64,000 bases of DNA from CAIWHR01 sp963709525 (lineage in GTDB: Bacteria; Pseudomonadota; Gammaproteobacteria; Burkholderiales; Casimicrobiaceae). Of this stretch, positions 54,185 through 64,000 are shown one piece after another. Both the position numbers and the translations under genes were made by a program. The stretch is taken from contig CAVPXB010000009.1 in the NCBI GenBank assembly GCA_963709525.1, positions 124,001-188,000 on the forward strand. Direction: 5' to 3'. Position 1 is the first letter of the stretch; each line of letters opens with the position of its first letter. The notes below the pieces were generated by a model. The model had not been told where the DNA came from, made no database searches, and was given only the letters and a program-made list of their open reading frames with translations.

Positions 54185-55022
54185 ACGCATCCGCGAATCA
54201 CGACGAGATGCCGGCGGCCCGTCTCGCCACGCTCGCTTCGGTACTGACGGGCATGGGCGACGTCGCGGTCGCGGTGAGCGGCGGCGTGGACAGCATGACG
54301 CTCGCGTGCTTTGCGCGGCAGACGCTCGGGCGCAGGGCGACCATGTTCCACGCGCTCTCGCCCGCGGTGCCGGCGGACGCCACGACGCGCGTGCGCCGTG
54401 TGGCCAGCGAGCGGGGCTGGAACCTCGAAGTCATCGATGCCCGCGAATTCGAGAACGGCGACTACGTTGCCAATCCGGTGAACCGCTGCTTCCACTGCAA
54501 GACGAGCCTGTACGCTGCGATCCGGCAGGCGACGCGGGCGCAAGTCGTTTCGGGAACGAATCTCGACGATCTTTCGGACTATCGCCCCGGGCTCATTGCG
54601 GCTCGCGATCACGGCGTGCGCCACCCCTTCGTCGAAGCCGAAATCGACAAGATGGCGGTGCGCGCCCTTGCGCGCCAGCTCGACCTGCACGATGTCGCCG
54701 AACTGCCTTCGTCGCCCTGTCTCTCCAGTCGGATCGAGACCGGAATCGCCATCGAGGCCGACACGCTGGACCGCGTTCATGCGGCCGAGCAGTTGATCCG
54801 CGAGCGGCACGCGCCGCAAGGCCGTGCGCTGCCGGGTGCGCGCGGGTGGCATCGTCATCGAGCTCGATGACGGGCTGCTCGCGCAGCATCTCGGACGAGA
54901 GCCGTGACACGCTCGCTGAGGAGGTGCGCGCGCTGTTTGCGCCTACCCGTCATCGCTCGGTCGCGTTCGCGCCCTATGTGGTCGGCAGCGCGTTCCTGCG
55001 CGGGGTCCCCATTGTCGGTTAG
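54181..55022 (+). CDS. larE: LarE-type sulfur transferase for the nickel-pincer cofactor, two one-base frame breaks
   Basis: The PP-loop ATP-pyrophosphatase motif SGGVDS lies at residues 33-38. NPVNRCFHCKTSLY and ELPSSPCLSSRIETG are typical for LarE; the Cys residues in these motifs are the possible sulfur donor or cluster ligands. The frame breaks at about 54820, where the next frame reads VRCRVRAGGIVIELDDGLLA, and again at about 54885, with TLAEEVRALFA to the stop at 55022. Each break is one extra base. LarE moves sulfur to the nicotinate-derived dicarboxylate made by LarB. The restored length is about 280 residues, normal for the family. Confidence 0.85.
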
Positions 55023-55029
55023 CGGCGAC

Positions 55030-55683
55030 GTGAGGCTCGATCTCCAGCGCGCCGAGCGCCTGGGGCTGGACGAGGCCATATTCTGCGGGCCGAAGACGCT
55101 TGCCCACCTCGCGCACATTCTCGATCAGGCGCGCGACGCGGGTGCGAGCCTGCTGCTCACCCGGCTCGCGCCGGAGCAGTGGGCGGCGCTGCCCGAACAG
55201 CACCGCGAGCGCATCGATTTCGAGCCGGTGTCGCGCACCGGTTACTTCGGCCCGGTGCGCGATGTCGCGCCGACGGTGGAGGTGGCGATCGTTGCCGCGG
55301 GAACTTCCGACACCGGAGTCAGCCGCGAGGCCGCGCGCACGCTGCGCTTTCACGGCGTGCGCGCGGTGGAGATCTGCGACGTGGGCGTTGCAGGTCTGTG
55401 GCGGTTGCTGGAGCGGGTCGACGAATTGAAGCGCGTGCCGATCGTGATCGCGGTGGCGGGCATGGACGCCGCGCTGCCGACGGTGATCGGCGGGCTGGTC
55501 GCGGGCGTGGTGATCGGCGTGCCCACCTCGGTCGGCTACGGCGTTGCCGCCGGTGGCGAGACGGCGTTGAGGTCCATGCTCGCGAGCTGCGCGCCCGGAC
55601 TCGTGGTGATGAACATCGACAATGGCTATGGCGCGGCGTGCGCTGCGCTGCGCGTGCTGCGTGCCTGCCGGCGATCGTGTTGA
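55030..55683 (+). CDS. larB: LarB-type pyridinium carboxylase
   Basis: This protein of about 217 residues starts at a GTG (a TTG slightly upstream is possible). The N-terminal part, RLDLQRAERLGLDEAIFCG, is that of LarB. The C-terminal part is the PurE/AIR-carboxylase-like domain: VAIVAAGTSDTGVSREAA, VIAVAGMDAALPTVIGG and VIGVPTSVGYGVAAGG. LarB carboxylates and hydrolyses nicotinate adenine dinucleotide in the first step of pincer synthesis. The frame is intact. Confidence 0.9.
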   Translation: MRLDLQRAERLGLDEAIFCGPKTLAHLAHILDQARDAGASLLLTRLAPEQWAALPEQHRERIDFEPVSRTGYFGPVRDVAPTVEVAIVAAGTSDTGVSREAARTLRFHGVRAVEICDVGVAGLWRLLERVDELKRVPIVIAVAGMDAALPTVIGGLVAGVVIGVPTSVGYGVAAGGETALRSMLASCAPGLVVMNIDNGYGAACAALRVLRACRRSC

Positions 55684-55707
55684 TTGCGTATTGGCGAAGG
55701 AACTCCG

Positions 55708-57282
55708 ATGACCGCGAACACCGTCCCCCTCACTGCTGCGGCTGCCAGCGATCGCGCGAAAGCACAGCCGATTCGCTTGCATCGCGACGACGATGTCGTC
55801 ATCGCGCGATTGCAGCTGCTGCCCGGCACATTCATCGCCGGCGAAGACCTGCGCGTGACCGGACTCATTCCCCCCGGCCACAAGCTCGCGGTGCGCCGGA
55901 TCGCGCAGGGCCAGCCGGTCAAGCGCTACGGCCAGATCATCGGCTTCGCGACGCGCGCAATCCTGCCCGGCGAGCACGTCCACACGCACAACCTCGCCAT
56001 CGGCGAGTTCGCGCGCGACTACGCGTTCTGCGCCGACGCGCGTCCCACCGTCCCTGCGCAGGATGCCGCGACGTTCCAGGGCATCGTCCGCGCGGACGGG
56101 CGGGTGGCGACGCGCAACTACGTCGGCATCCTCATCTCGGTGAACTGCTCGGCGACGGTCGCGCGCGCCATCGCCGACCACTTCCGCCGCGACATACACC
56201 CGGAAGCGCTGGCGGCGTATCCGAATGTCGACGGCGTCGTCGCGCTGACGCACGGTACGGGCTGCGCCATCGACACGCAGGGCGAGGGCATGGCGATGCT
56301 GCAGCGGACGCTGGGCGGCTACGCGCAGCACCCGAATTTCGCCGGCGTGCTGCTGATCGGCCTGGGCTGCGAGGCCAACCAGATTTCGCGCATCGTCGAA
56401 ACGCAGGGACTCGCCGAGGGCGCGTTGCTGCAGACCTTCAACATTCAGGAAACCGGCGGCACGCGGCGCACCGTGGCGCGCGGCATCGAACTCATCAACG
56501 GAATGCTGCCGCAGGCCAACGCCGTCAAGCGCGAGACGGTGCCGGCGCGGCACCTGATCGTGGGGCTGCAGTGCGGCGGTTCGGACGGCTACTCGGGCAT
56601 CTCCGCCAATCCGGCGCTGGGCGCGGCGGTCGATCTGCTGGTGCGGCAGGGCGGCACGGCGATCCTGTCGGAGACGCCCGAAATCTACGGCGCCGAGCAC
56701 CTGCTCACCCGCCGGGCGGCAAGCCGCGACGTCGGCGAGAAGCTGGTCGCGCGGATCCGCTGGTGGGAAGCCCACTGCGCGCGTCTCGGCGCTTCGATGG
56801 ACAACAATCCGTCCGCCGGCAACAAGGCGGGCGGCCTCACCACGGTGCTGGAGAAATCGCTGGGCGGCATCGCCAAGGCCGGCACGACCAATCTCGTCGA
56901 CGTCTACGAGTACGCGCAGCCGGTCACCGCCAAGGGGCTCGTGTTCATGGACACCCCGGGTTACGACCCGATCTCCGCGACCGGCCAGGTGGCCGGCGGC
57001 GCCAACCTGATCGCTTTCACGACGGGACGCGGATCGGCCTACGGCTGCCAGCCGTCGCCGTCGATGAAGCTCGCCACCAACACCGCGCTGTGGAACCGGC
57101 AGGAAGAGGACATCGACATCAATTGCGGCAGCATCGTCGACGGCGAAGCGAGCATCGAGGCGATGGGTGAAGCGATCTTCCGCATGATGCTCGACCTCGC
57201 GTCGGGCAAGCCCAGCAAGAGCGAGACCTACGGCTATGGGCAGAACGAATTCGTGCCCTGGCAGATCAGCGCGGTGACTTGA
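55708..57282 (+). CDS. UxaA-family altronate/sugar-acid dehydratase
   Basis: This 524-residue protein has an N-terminal SAF-like domain (residues about 20-115, RLHRDDDVVIARLQL, PGEHVHTHNLAIGEF) and a C-terminal D-galactarate/altronate dehydratase domain. Motifs are GRVATRNYVGI, NCSATVARAI, GLGCEANQI, LQCGGSDGYSG, NPSAGNKAGGLTT and TPGYDPISATG. The joined form is that of altronate dehydratase UxaA (about 495 residues), which removes water from D-altronate to give 2-keto-3-deoxygluconate with a metal. The substrate here is not fixed; a 2-hydroxy sugar acid produced by the LarA-type enzyme is likely from the operon. The ATG has GAAGGA upstream. Confidence 0.9.
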   Translation: MTANTVPLTAAAASDRAKAQPIRLHRDDDVVIARLQLLPGTFIAGEDLRVTGLIPPGHKLAVRRIAQGQPVKRYGQIIGFATRAILPGEHVHTHNLAIGEFARDYAFCADARPTVPAQDAATFQGIVRADGRVATRNYVGILISVNCSATVARAIADHFRRDIHPEALAAYPNVDGVVALTHGTGCAIDTQGEGMAMLQRTLGGYAQHPNFAGVLLIGLGCEANQISRIVETQGLAEGALLQTFNIQETGGTRRTVARGIELINGMLPQANAVKRETVPARHLIVGLQCGGSDGYSGISANPALGAAVDLLVRQGGTAILSETPEIYGAEHLLTRRAASRDVGEKLVARIRWWEAHCARLGASMDNNPSAGNKAGGLTTVLEKSLGGIAKAGTTNLVDVYEYAQPVTAKGLVFMDTPGYDPISATGQVAGGANLIAFTTGRGSAYGCQPSPSMKLATNTALWNRQEEDIDINCGSIVDGEASIEAMGEAIFRMMLDLASGKPSKSETYGYGQNEFVPWQISAVT

Positions 57283-57402
57283 GCGACCGGCGATCGACGT
57301 GCCCCCAAAAAACCGGCCCCCGACACTTGCGCATCGAGGGCCCATGTCGCCGCTGCACCGCAGTCGGCGTCTTGCCGGCGTTGAACGCCAGGCAGGCAGA
57401 AC

Positions 57403-59212
<1,810 letters not shown>

Positions 59213-59302
59213 TAGTGCTCTCCTCGGAACCTTCCCGTTGATTGGTCCAGGCACGCCGGTTGGGAAGTTTGGCCGGCTGCAGTTTGAAACGAAAGCGGTA
59301 GA

Positions 59303-59614
59303 TCAGCCTTTGCGCATGATCAAGCCCAACAACAGCATCGAGACGACGAAGCTGACCCAGATCGAAGGCTCGCTCTGGAGTCCGAACCAGTCGATCATTC
59401 TCTCGCTGAAGGCCAGGAACGCCAGATTGACGTAGGCGGCAAAGAGCAAGCCAATGAAGAGACGGTCGCCGCGCGTGGTGGCGATCGGCAGGTAGCCCTT
59501 GCGCATCACCGTGGGCGACTTGATCTCCCACACCGTCATGCCCACGAGCATCAGCGCGATGCAGGCGAAGAATACCGCAACCGGGAGCGTCCATGCCATC
59601 CATGCAAACATCAT
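59303..59614 (-). CDS. glpU: GlpU-type small membrane protein (DUF2160)
   Basis: This 103-residue protein has three membrane segments. WMAWTLPVAVFFACIALML, then GYLPIATTRGDRLFIGLL and a last hydrophobic helix match DUF2160 proteins of glycerol ABC operons. The role is unknown. AGGAG lies three bases before the first and six before the second ATG, so the second (59611) may be used. It lies 10 bp after glpQ. Confidence 0.85.
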   Translation of the reverse strand: MMFAWMAWTLPVAVFFACIALMLVGMTVWEIKSPTVMRKGYLPIATTRGDRLFIGLLFAAYVNLAFLAFSERMIDWFGLQSEPSIWVSFVVSMLLLGLIMRKG

Positions 59615-59624
59615 CGGCTCCTGT

Positions 59625-60429
59625 TCACACTCGACCCATCGCAAAACCCTTCGCGATGTAGTGCCGGACAAACCAGATCACGATCGCGCCGGGCACGATG
59701 GTCAGCACGCCGGCCGCGGCCAGAACGCCCCAGTCCATGCCCGAAGCCGAAATGGTGCGCGTCATCACCGCGACGATGGGCTTGGCGTTGATGCTTGTCA
59801 GCGTGCGCGCCATCAGCAATTCGACCCAGCTGAACATGAAGCAGAAAAACGCCGCCACGCCCACGCCGGCCTTGATGAGCGGAATGAAGATCGTGAGGAA
59901 GAAGCGTGGAAACGAATAGCCGTCGATGTAGGCCGTCTCGTCGATCTCGCGGGGGATGCCGCTCATGAAGCCTTCGAGAATCCACACCGCCAGCGGCACG
60001 TTGAACAGCAGGTGCGCCAGCGCCACCGCGATGTGCGTATCCAGCATGCCCAGCGTGCTGTAGAGCTGGAAGAAGGGCAGCAGGAACACCGCGGGCGGCG
60101 TCATGCGGTTGGTCAGCAACCAGAAGAACACGTGCTTGTCGCCGAGGAAGCTGTAGCGCGAGAACGCATAGGCCGCGGGCAGCGCCACCAGCAGCGAGAT
60201 CACCATGTTGATGGCCACGTAGATCATCGAATTGATGTAGCCGGAGTACCAGCTCACGTCGGTGAAGATGGTGCGGTAATGGTCCAGCGTGAAGGTCTGC
60301 GGCCAAAGGCTGAACGCGGCGAGGATCTCGTCGTTGGTCTTGAACGACATGTTGACCATCCAGTACACCGGCAGGATGGCGAACACCAGATAGGCGACGA
60401 GGAAGATCCACCGCTTCTTGTACCGCTTT

Positions 60430-60437
<8 letters not shown>
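59625..60437 (-). CDS. glpQ: GlpQ-type glycerol ABC transporter permease
   Basis: This 270-residue protein has six helices and the EAA loop EIDETAYIDGYSFPRFF typical of MalG-like sugar permeases. It pairs with GlpP. Its start overlaps the stop of glpP by eight bases. This is not the phosphodiesterase that carries the same symbol in E. coli. Confidence 0.9.
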
Positions 60438-61310
<873 letters not shown>

Positions 61311-61314
<4 letters not shown>

Positions 61315-62411
61315 GGCGTTGCCTCCCGGATCAGTTTCTCGTCCTTGTAGTAGCAGGTGTGTGCGCCGACGATGGACAACCACACGACCTCGCCCACGGC
61401 CGGAATGCGCTGATCGTGGCCGATGCGTGCACGGACCGTCGCTGCCTGCGCCGCGGAACCCACGGTCGCGCTGAGCAGCCAGTAGGTGCCGATGTCCTGG
61501 GCCTGCGTCACCAAAGCCGGCACGGCGCCCGCGCTGTTGGCTTCGGCCAGCGTCACGTACTCCGGCCGCACGCCCAGCGTGAACGAATCCGCGCCCTGGG
61601 GCGCGTGCGATGCGGCGTTCACCGCGTGGCCCGCCACCTCCAGGCCCCCGCTGGTGTTGCGCGCCGGCAGGAAGTTCATGCCGGGCGAGCCGATGAAATG
61701 GCCGACGAAAGTGTGCTGCGGACGTTCGAACAGATCCGACGCGCTGCCGATCTGTGCCGCGCGACCACGGGTCATGACCATTACCTGCTCGGCGAAGGTC
61801 AGGGCCTCGATCTGGTCGTGCGTCACGTAGATCAGCGTCAGCTTGAGCTCGTGGTGGATCTGCTTGAGCTTGCGCCGCAGCTGCCACTTCAGGAGCGGGT
61901 CGATCACGGTCAGCGGCTCGTCGAACAGCACGGCCGACACGTCTTCGCGCACCAGGCCTCGGCCGAGCGAGATCTTCTGCTTGGCGTCCGCCGCAAGGCC
62001 TGCCGCGCGCATGCCCAGTTGTCCGCTCAACTCCAGCATTTCGGCAACCTGGCCGACGCGCTGCCGGATGCGCTCGGCCGGGACGCCGCGGTTCTTCAGC
62101 GGGAAAGCGAGGTTCTCGGCCACCGTCATGGTGTCGTAGATCACCGGAAACTGGAATACCTGGGCGATGTTGCGCTGCTGCGGTGTCAGCGCGGTGACAT
62201 CCTTGCCGTCGAACCTGACCGTGCCTTGCGAGGGTTTCACCAGCCCCGAGATGATGTTAAGCATGGTCGTCTTGCCGCAGCCCGAGGGTCCGAGCAGCGC
62301 ATAGGCGCCGCCGTCGGCGAAGCTCATGGTCAGCGGCAGCAGCGCGTAGTCCTCGTCGCGCTGCGGGTCGGGCTGGTAGGCGTGCGCCAGATCGAGGTCG
62401 ATGCGGGCCAT
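61311..62411 (-). CDS. glpT: GlpT-type glycerol ABC transporter ATPase
   Basis: This 366-residue protein has a normal Walker A GPSGCGKTT, a Q-loop in VFQFPVIYDTMT and Walker B VLFDEPLTVID. The H-loop is VTHDQIEALTFA. The signature is degenerate (AADAKQKISLGRGL instead of LSGGQ). The C-terminal TOBE-like domain has LGVRPEYVTL. It works together with GlpS. This ATPase is unrelated to the glycerol-3-phosphate antiporter of the same name. Confidence 0.9.
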
Positions 62412-62412
62412 C

Positions 62413-63492
62413 CTAGTGGTGCTCCTGGCGTCGGATCTCTGGAGCCACGAGCAGGTCACCCTTCGCATCGAACACGTAGACATGATCCGGATTCAGGTAC
62501 AGCGTGATCGCCTCGCCCAGCTCGAAGACGTGCACGCCCGTGAGTTGCGCGACCACTTCCCCGACTGGCGTCTCGACGTGCACGAAGGTATCGGAGCCGG
62601 AGATCTCGGCCAGCTCGACCTTCCCGGCCAGCGCGACATCCCCCGCGCGTTGTCGCACCTGAAGTGCGCTCGCGCGCACGCCCACCGTCAGCGAAGCGCT
62701 GCGGGTCGCGGGCAAGGGCAGCGCGAGGTTGATGCCCGCCGCCAGCGCGACGCCCTTCGCTGCAACGGTCCCCGCAATCAGGTTCATCGGCGGGTCGCTG
62801 AACGCGCGCGCGACCCGAATCGACTTCGGCCGGTGAAAGACGTCGGTCGTCGGCCCGTATTGCAGCAATTCGCCCGCGTCCATCACCGCGGTGTAGCCGC
62901 CCAGCAGCAGCGCCTCGGTGGGTTCGGTGGTGGCATAGACGACGGTGGATTCGCCGGTGGCGAAGAGCTGCGACAACTCGTCACGCAGCTCTTCGCGCAG
63001 CTTGTAGTCGAGGTTGACCAGCGGCTCGTCCAGCAGCATCAGCGGCGCCTTCTTGGCCAGCGCGCGGGCCAGCGCGACCCGCTGCTGCTGCCCGCCCGAC
63101 AGCTCGGCCGGCAGGCGCTGCAGGAAAGGCTCGATGTGCAGCTTGGAGGCCAGTTCATTGACCCGCGCGGCAATGTTCGTTTCGCGCCGCAGCTTCAAGG
63201 GTGATGCGATGTTGTCGGCCACCGTCATCGACGGGTAGTTGATGAACTGCTGGTAGACCATCGCCACGTTGCGTTCGCGCACCGGCAGGCCGGTCACGTC
63301 CGTTCCGTCGGCCAGCACGCGACCCTTGCTCGGCGCATCCAGCCCGGCCATCACGCGCATCAGCGTCGTCTTGCCGGCCTGGGTGGCTCCCAGCAGCACG
63401 GTTACCGCCAGGGGCACCAGCGTCAGGTCCAGCGGGTACAGGTGCACTTGCGCACCCAAACGCTGTTCGATGCGCTCGAGCATCAATTGCAT
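62413..63492 (-). CDS. glpS: GlpS-type glycerol ABC transporter ATPase
   Basis: This 359-residue protein has a variant Walker A, GATQAGKTT, while the signature LSGGQQQRVALARAL and Walker B LMLLDEPLVNLD are normal. The H-loop has Thr in place of His (YATTEPTEAL). GlpT shows the reverse pattern, with good Walker A and H-loop and a poor signature, so the pair probably forms one full ATP site. The ATG at 63492 has CAGGGAG upstream. It is the first gene of the operon. Confidence 0.9.
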   Translation of the reverse strand: MQLMLERIEQRLGAQVHLYPLDLTLVPLAVTVLLGATQAGKTTLMRVMAGLDAPSKGRVLADGTDVTGLPVRERNVAMVYQQFINYPSMTVADNIASPLKLRRETNIAARVNELASKLHIEPFLQRLPAELSGGQQQRVALARALAKKAPLMLLDEPLVNLDYKLREELRDELSQLFATGESTVVYATTEPTEALLLGGYTAVMDAGELLQYGPTTDVFHRPKSIRVARAFSDPPMNLIAGTVAAKGVALAAGINLALPLPATRSASLTVGVRASALQVRQRAGDVALAGKVELAEISGSDTFVHVETPVGEVVAQLTGVHVFELGEAITLYLNPDHVYVFDAKGDLLVAPEIRRQEHH

Positions 63493-63587
63493 GCAATCTC
63501 CCTGGTTTCCCGGCGCGTACCCGTCACGCAGCAACCGCGGCATCGAGGTCGAATCTCACGAGTGCGCAAACGGTGGACCGCCGGCGG

Positions 63588-63614
63588 ATTATAGGCGTGC
63601 GCGGTCGATTGCAA
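63588..63614 (-). promoter_or_regulatory. candidate promoter of glpSTPQUV
   Basis: On the minus strand TATAAT (63593-63588) is a perfect -10 box about 95 bp above glpS. TTGCAA (63614-63609) is 15 bp upstream, shorter than ideal, so an activator may be needed. Confidence 0.5.
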
Positions 63615-63622
63615 CGTAGTTT

Positions 63623-63652
63623 TTGGCGACCAGACCCCGCATCGCTTATGAT
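63623..63652 (+). promoter_or_regulatory. candidate promoter of the SOD-like lipoprotein gene
   Basis: TTGGCG (63623-63628) and TATGAT (63647-63652) are 18 bp apart. The start codon is 66 bp below. Confidence 0.5.
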
Positions 63653-63718
63653 TGCCGCGCTGCAATGCGCATCGGGGGTGCTGGCCGGCGCGCTGCACGC
63701 AAGATTTCAGGAGGGCGA

Positions 63719-64000
63719 ATGAACATCCGAAGGCCGCACCAAACCCGACGCAACGCCGGGGCGCGCGCTGATTCCGGGCGCGGCGCCGTCGGACGCGTGG
63801 CGATCGTTGCCGCGGCGGTGTTGGCGCTGGGAGGCTGCGCCTCGACCGGCGACGGCGGAACCTCCGGCAGCGTCGGGCTTGACCGCTCGAATACGGTCGA
63901 AGCAAGGCTGGGGCAGAGCGGTGGCAGCGCCGCCAGGGGAACGGTGCGCTTTTCGCCGGCGGCGAATGGGGTGATGACGTCGATCTATGTATTCAACGTC
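63719..64000 (+). CDS. lipoprotein, Cu/Zn superoxide dismutase-like (C-terminus outside window)
   Basis: The ATG follows CAGGAGGGCGA. The first 94 residues are visible. A long n-region precedes the lipobox LGGC (Cys near residue 41). Then comes VEARLGQSGGSAARGTVRFS and GVMTSIYVFNV, which resemble the first beta strands of SodC-like proteins. The metal-binding residues would lie beyond the edge, so the family call is tentative. Confidence 0.5.
   Translation, partial: MNIRRPHQTRRNAGARADSGRGAVGRVAIVAAAVLALGGCASTGDGGTSGSVGLDRSNTVEARLGQSGGSAARGTVRFSPAANGVMTSIYVFNV

Overview
The window is high-G+C DNA of betaproteobacterial character, most likely a member of the Burkholderiales or a close relative. 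The leuS-lptE-holA order, a fused DsbD with a downstream redoxin, HslU, PlsB, RsmE, a MetY-type sulfhydrylase and IPTL-CTERM-like surface proteins all fit this. I found no rRNA, tRNA, insertion sequence, prophage or CRISPR array.

Layout. (1) 1-6.6 kb holds a possible surface-glycosylation module. A GT39-like membrane glycosyltransferase (running off the left edge) and a DUF2298 membrane protein flank a secreted Thr/Pro-repeat protein with a C-terminal membrane anchor. Next to them is a HAD-UbiA fusion resembling polyprenyl-phosphate phosphoribosyltransferases, then an orphan HicB antitoxin. (2) 6.8-13.7 kb is an accessory patchwork. It has two proteins with VPTLS...RRR sorting tails, a secreted alpha/beta hydrolase, a damaged lipocalin-like gene, a GYD-domain gene, a duplicated promoter-like module with FNR/CRP-type palindromes, 23-bp tandem repeats, a 265-bp near-perfect direct duplication, and fragments of a GYD gene and a class III cyclase gene. 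(3) 13.7-25 kb is mostly housekeeping: plsB, an SRPBCC protein, an MBL-fold hydrolase, a thioesterase, two radical SAM proteins, a MetY-type enzyme and rsmE. (4) 25.4-31.8 kb is a complete five-gene oligopeptide/opine-type ABC transporter operon. (5) 31.8-40.7 kb has holA, lptE, leuS, a Mn-exporter-type GDT1 gene behind a yybP-ykoY manganese riboswitch, dsbD, a redoxin and a collapsed kup gene. (6) 40.7-51.3 kb has a K+ channel/RCK protein, an HlyD-ABC drug-efflux type set, LysE, a lipoprotein, a HAD phosphatase, an AEC transporter, hslU without hslV, and a hydrolase. (7) 51.5-57.3 kb is an operon for a LarA-family nickel-pincer enzyme, its cofactor proteins LarC, LarE and LarB, and a UxaA/altronate-dehydratase-family enzyme. 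(8) 57.4-63.5 kb, convergent with it, is a full glycerol-type ABC transporter operon, glpSTPQUV. A Cu/Zn-SOD-like lipoprotein starts at the right edge.

How the parts may work together. The lar-uxaA operon can be read as a sugar-acid or hydroxy-acid pathway: a nickel-pincer racemase/epimerase whose product is dehydrated by the UxaA protein, with the cofactor made by genes of the same operon. The adjacent glp transporter would supply glycerol or a related polyol; a functional link is inference from proximity only.

Sequence quality matters here. At least a dozen protein frames break by a single extra base (leuS, a hydrolase, larC three times, larE twice, glpV five times), while the protein continues correctly in the next frame. 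An essential gene (leuS) is among them, so most of these breaks are probably uncorrected insertion errors. The kup and lipocalin genes are different: sequence is missing from them, and they look truly damaged.
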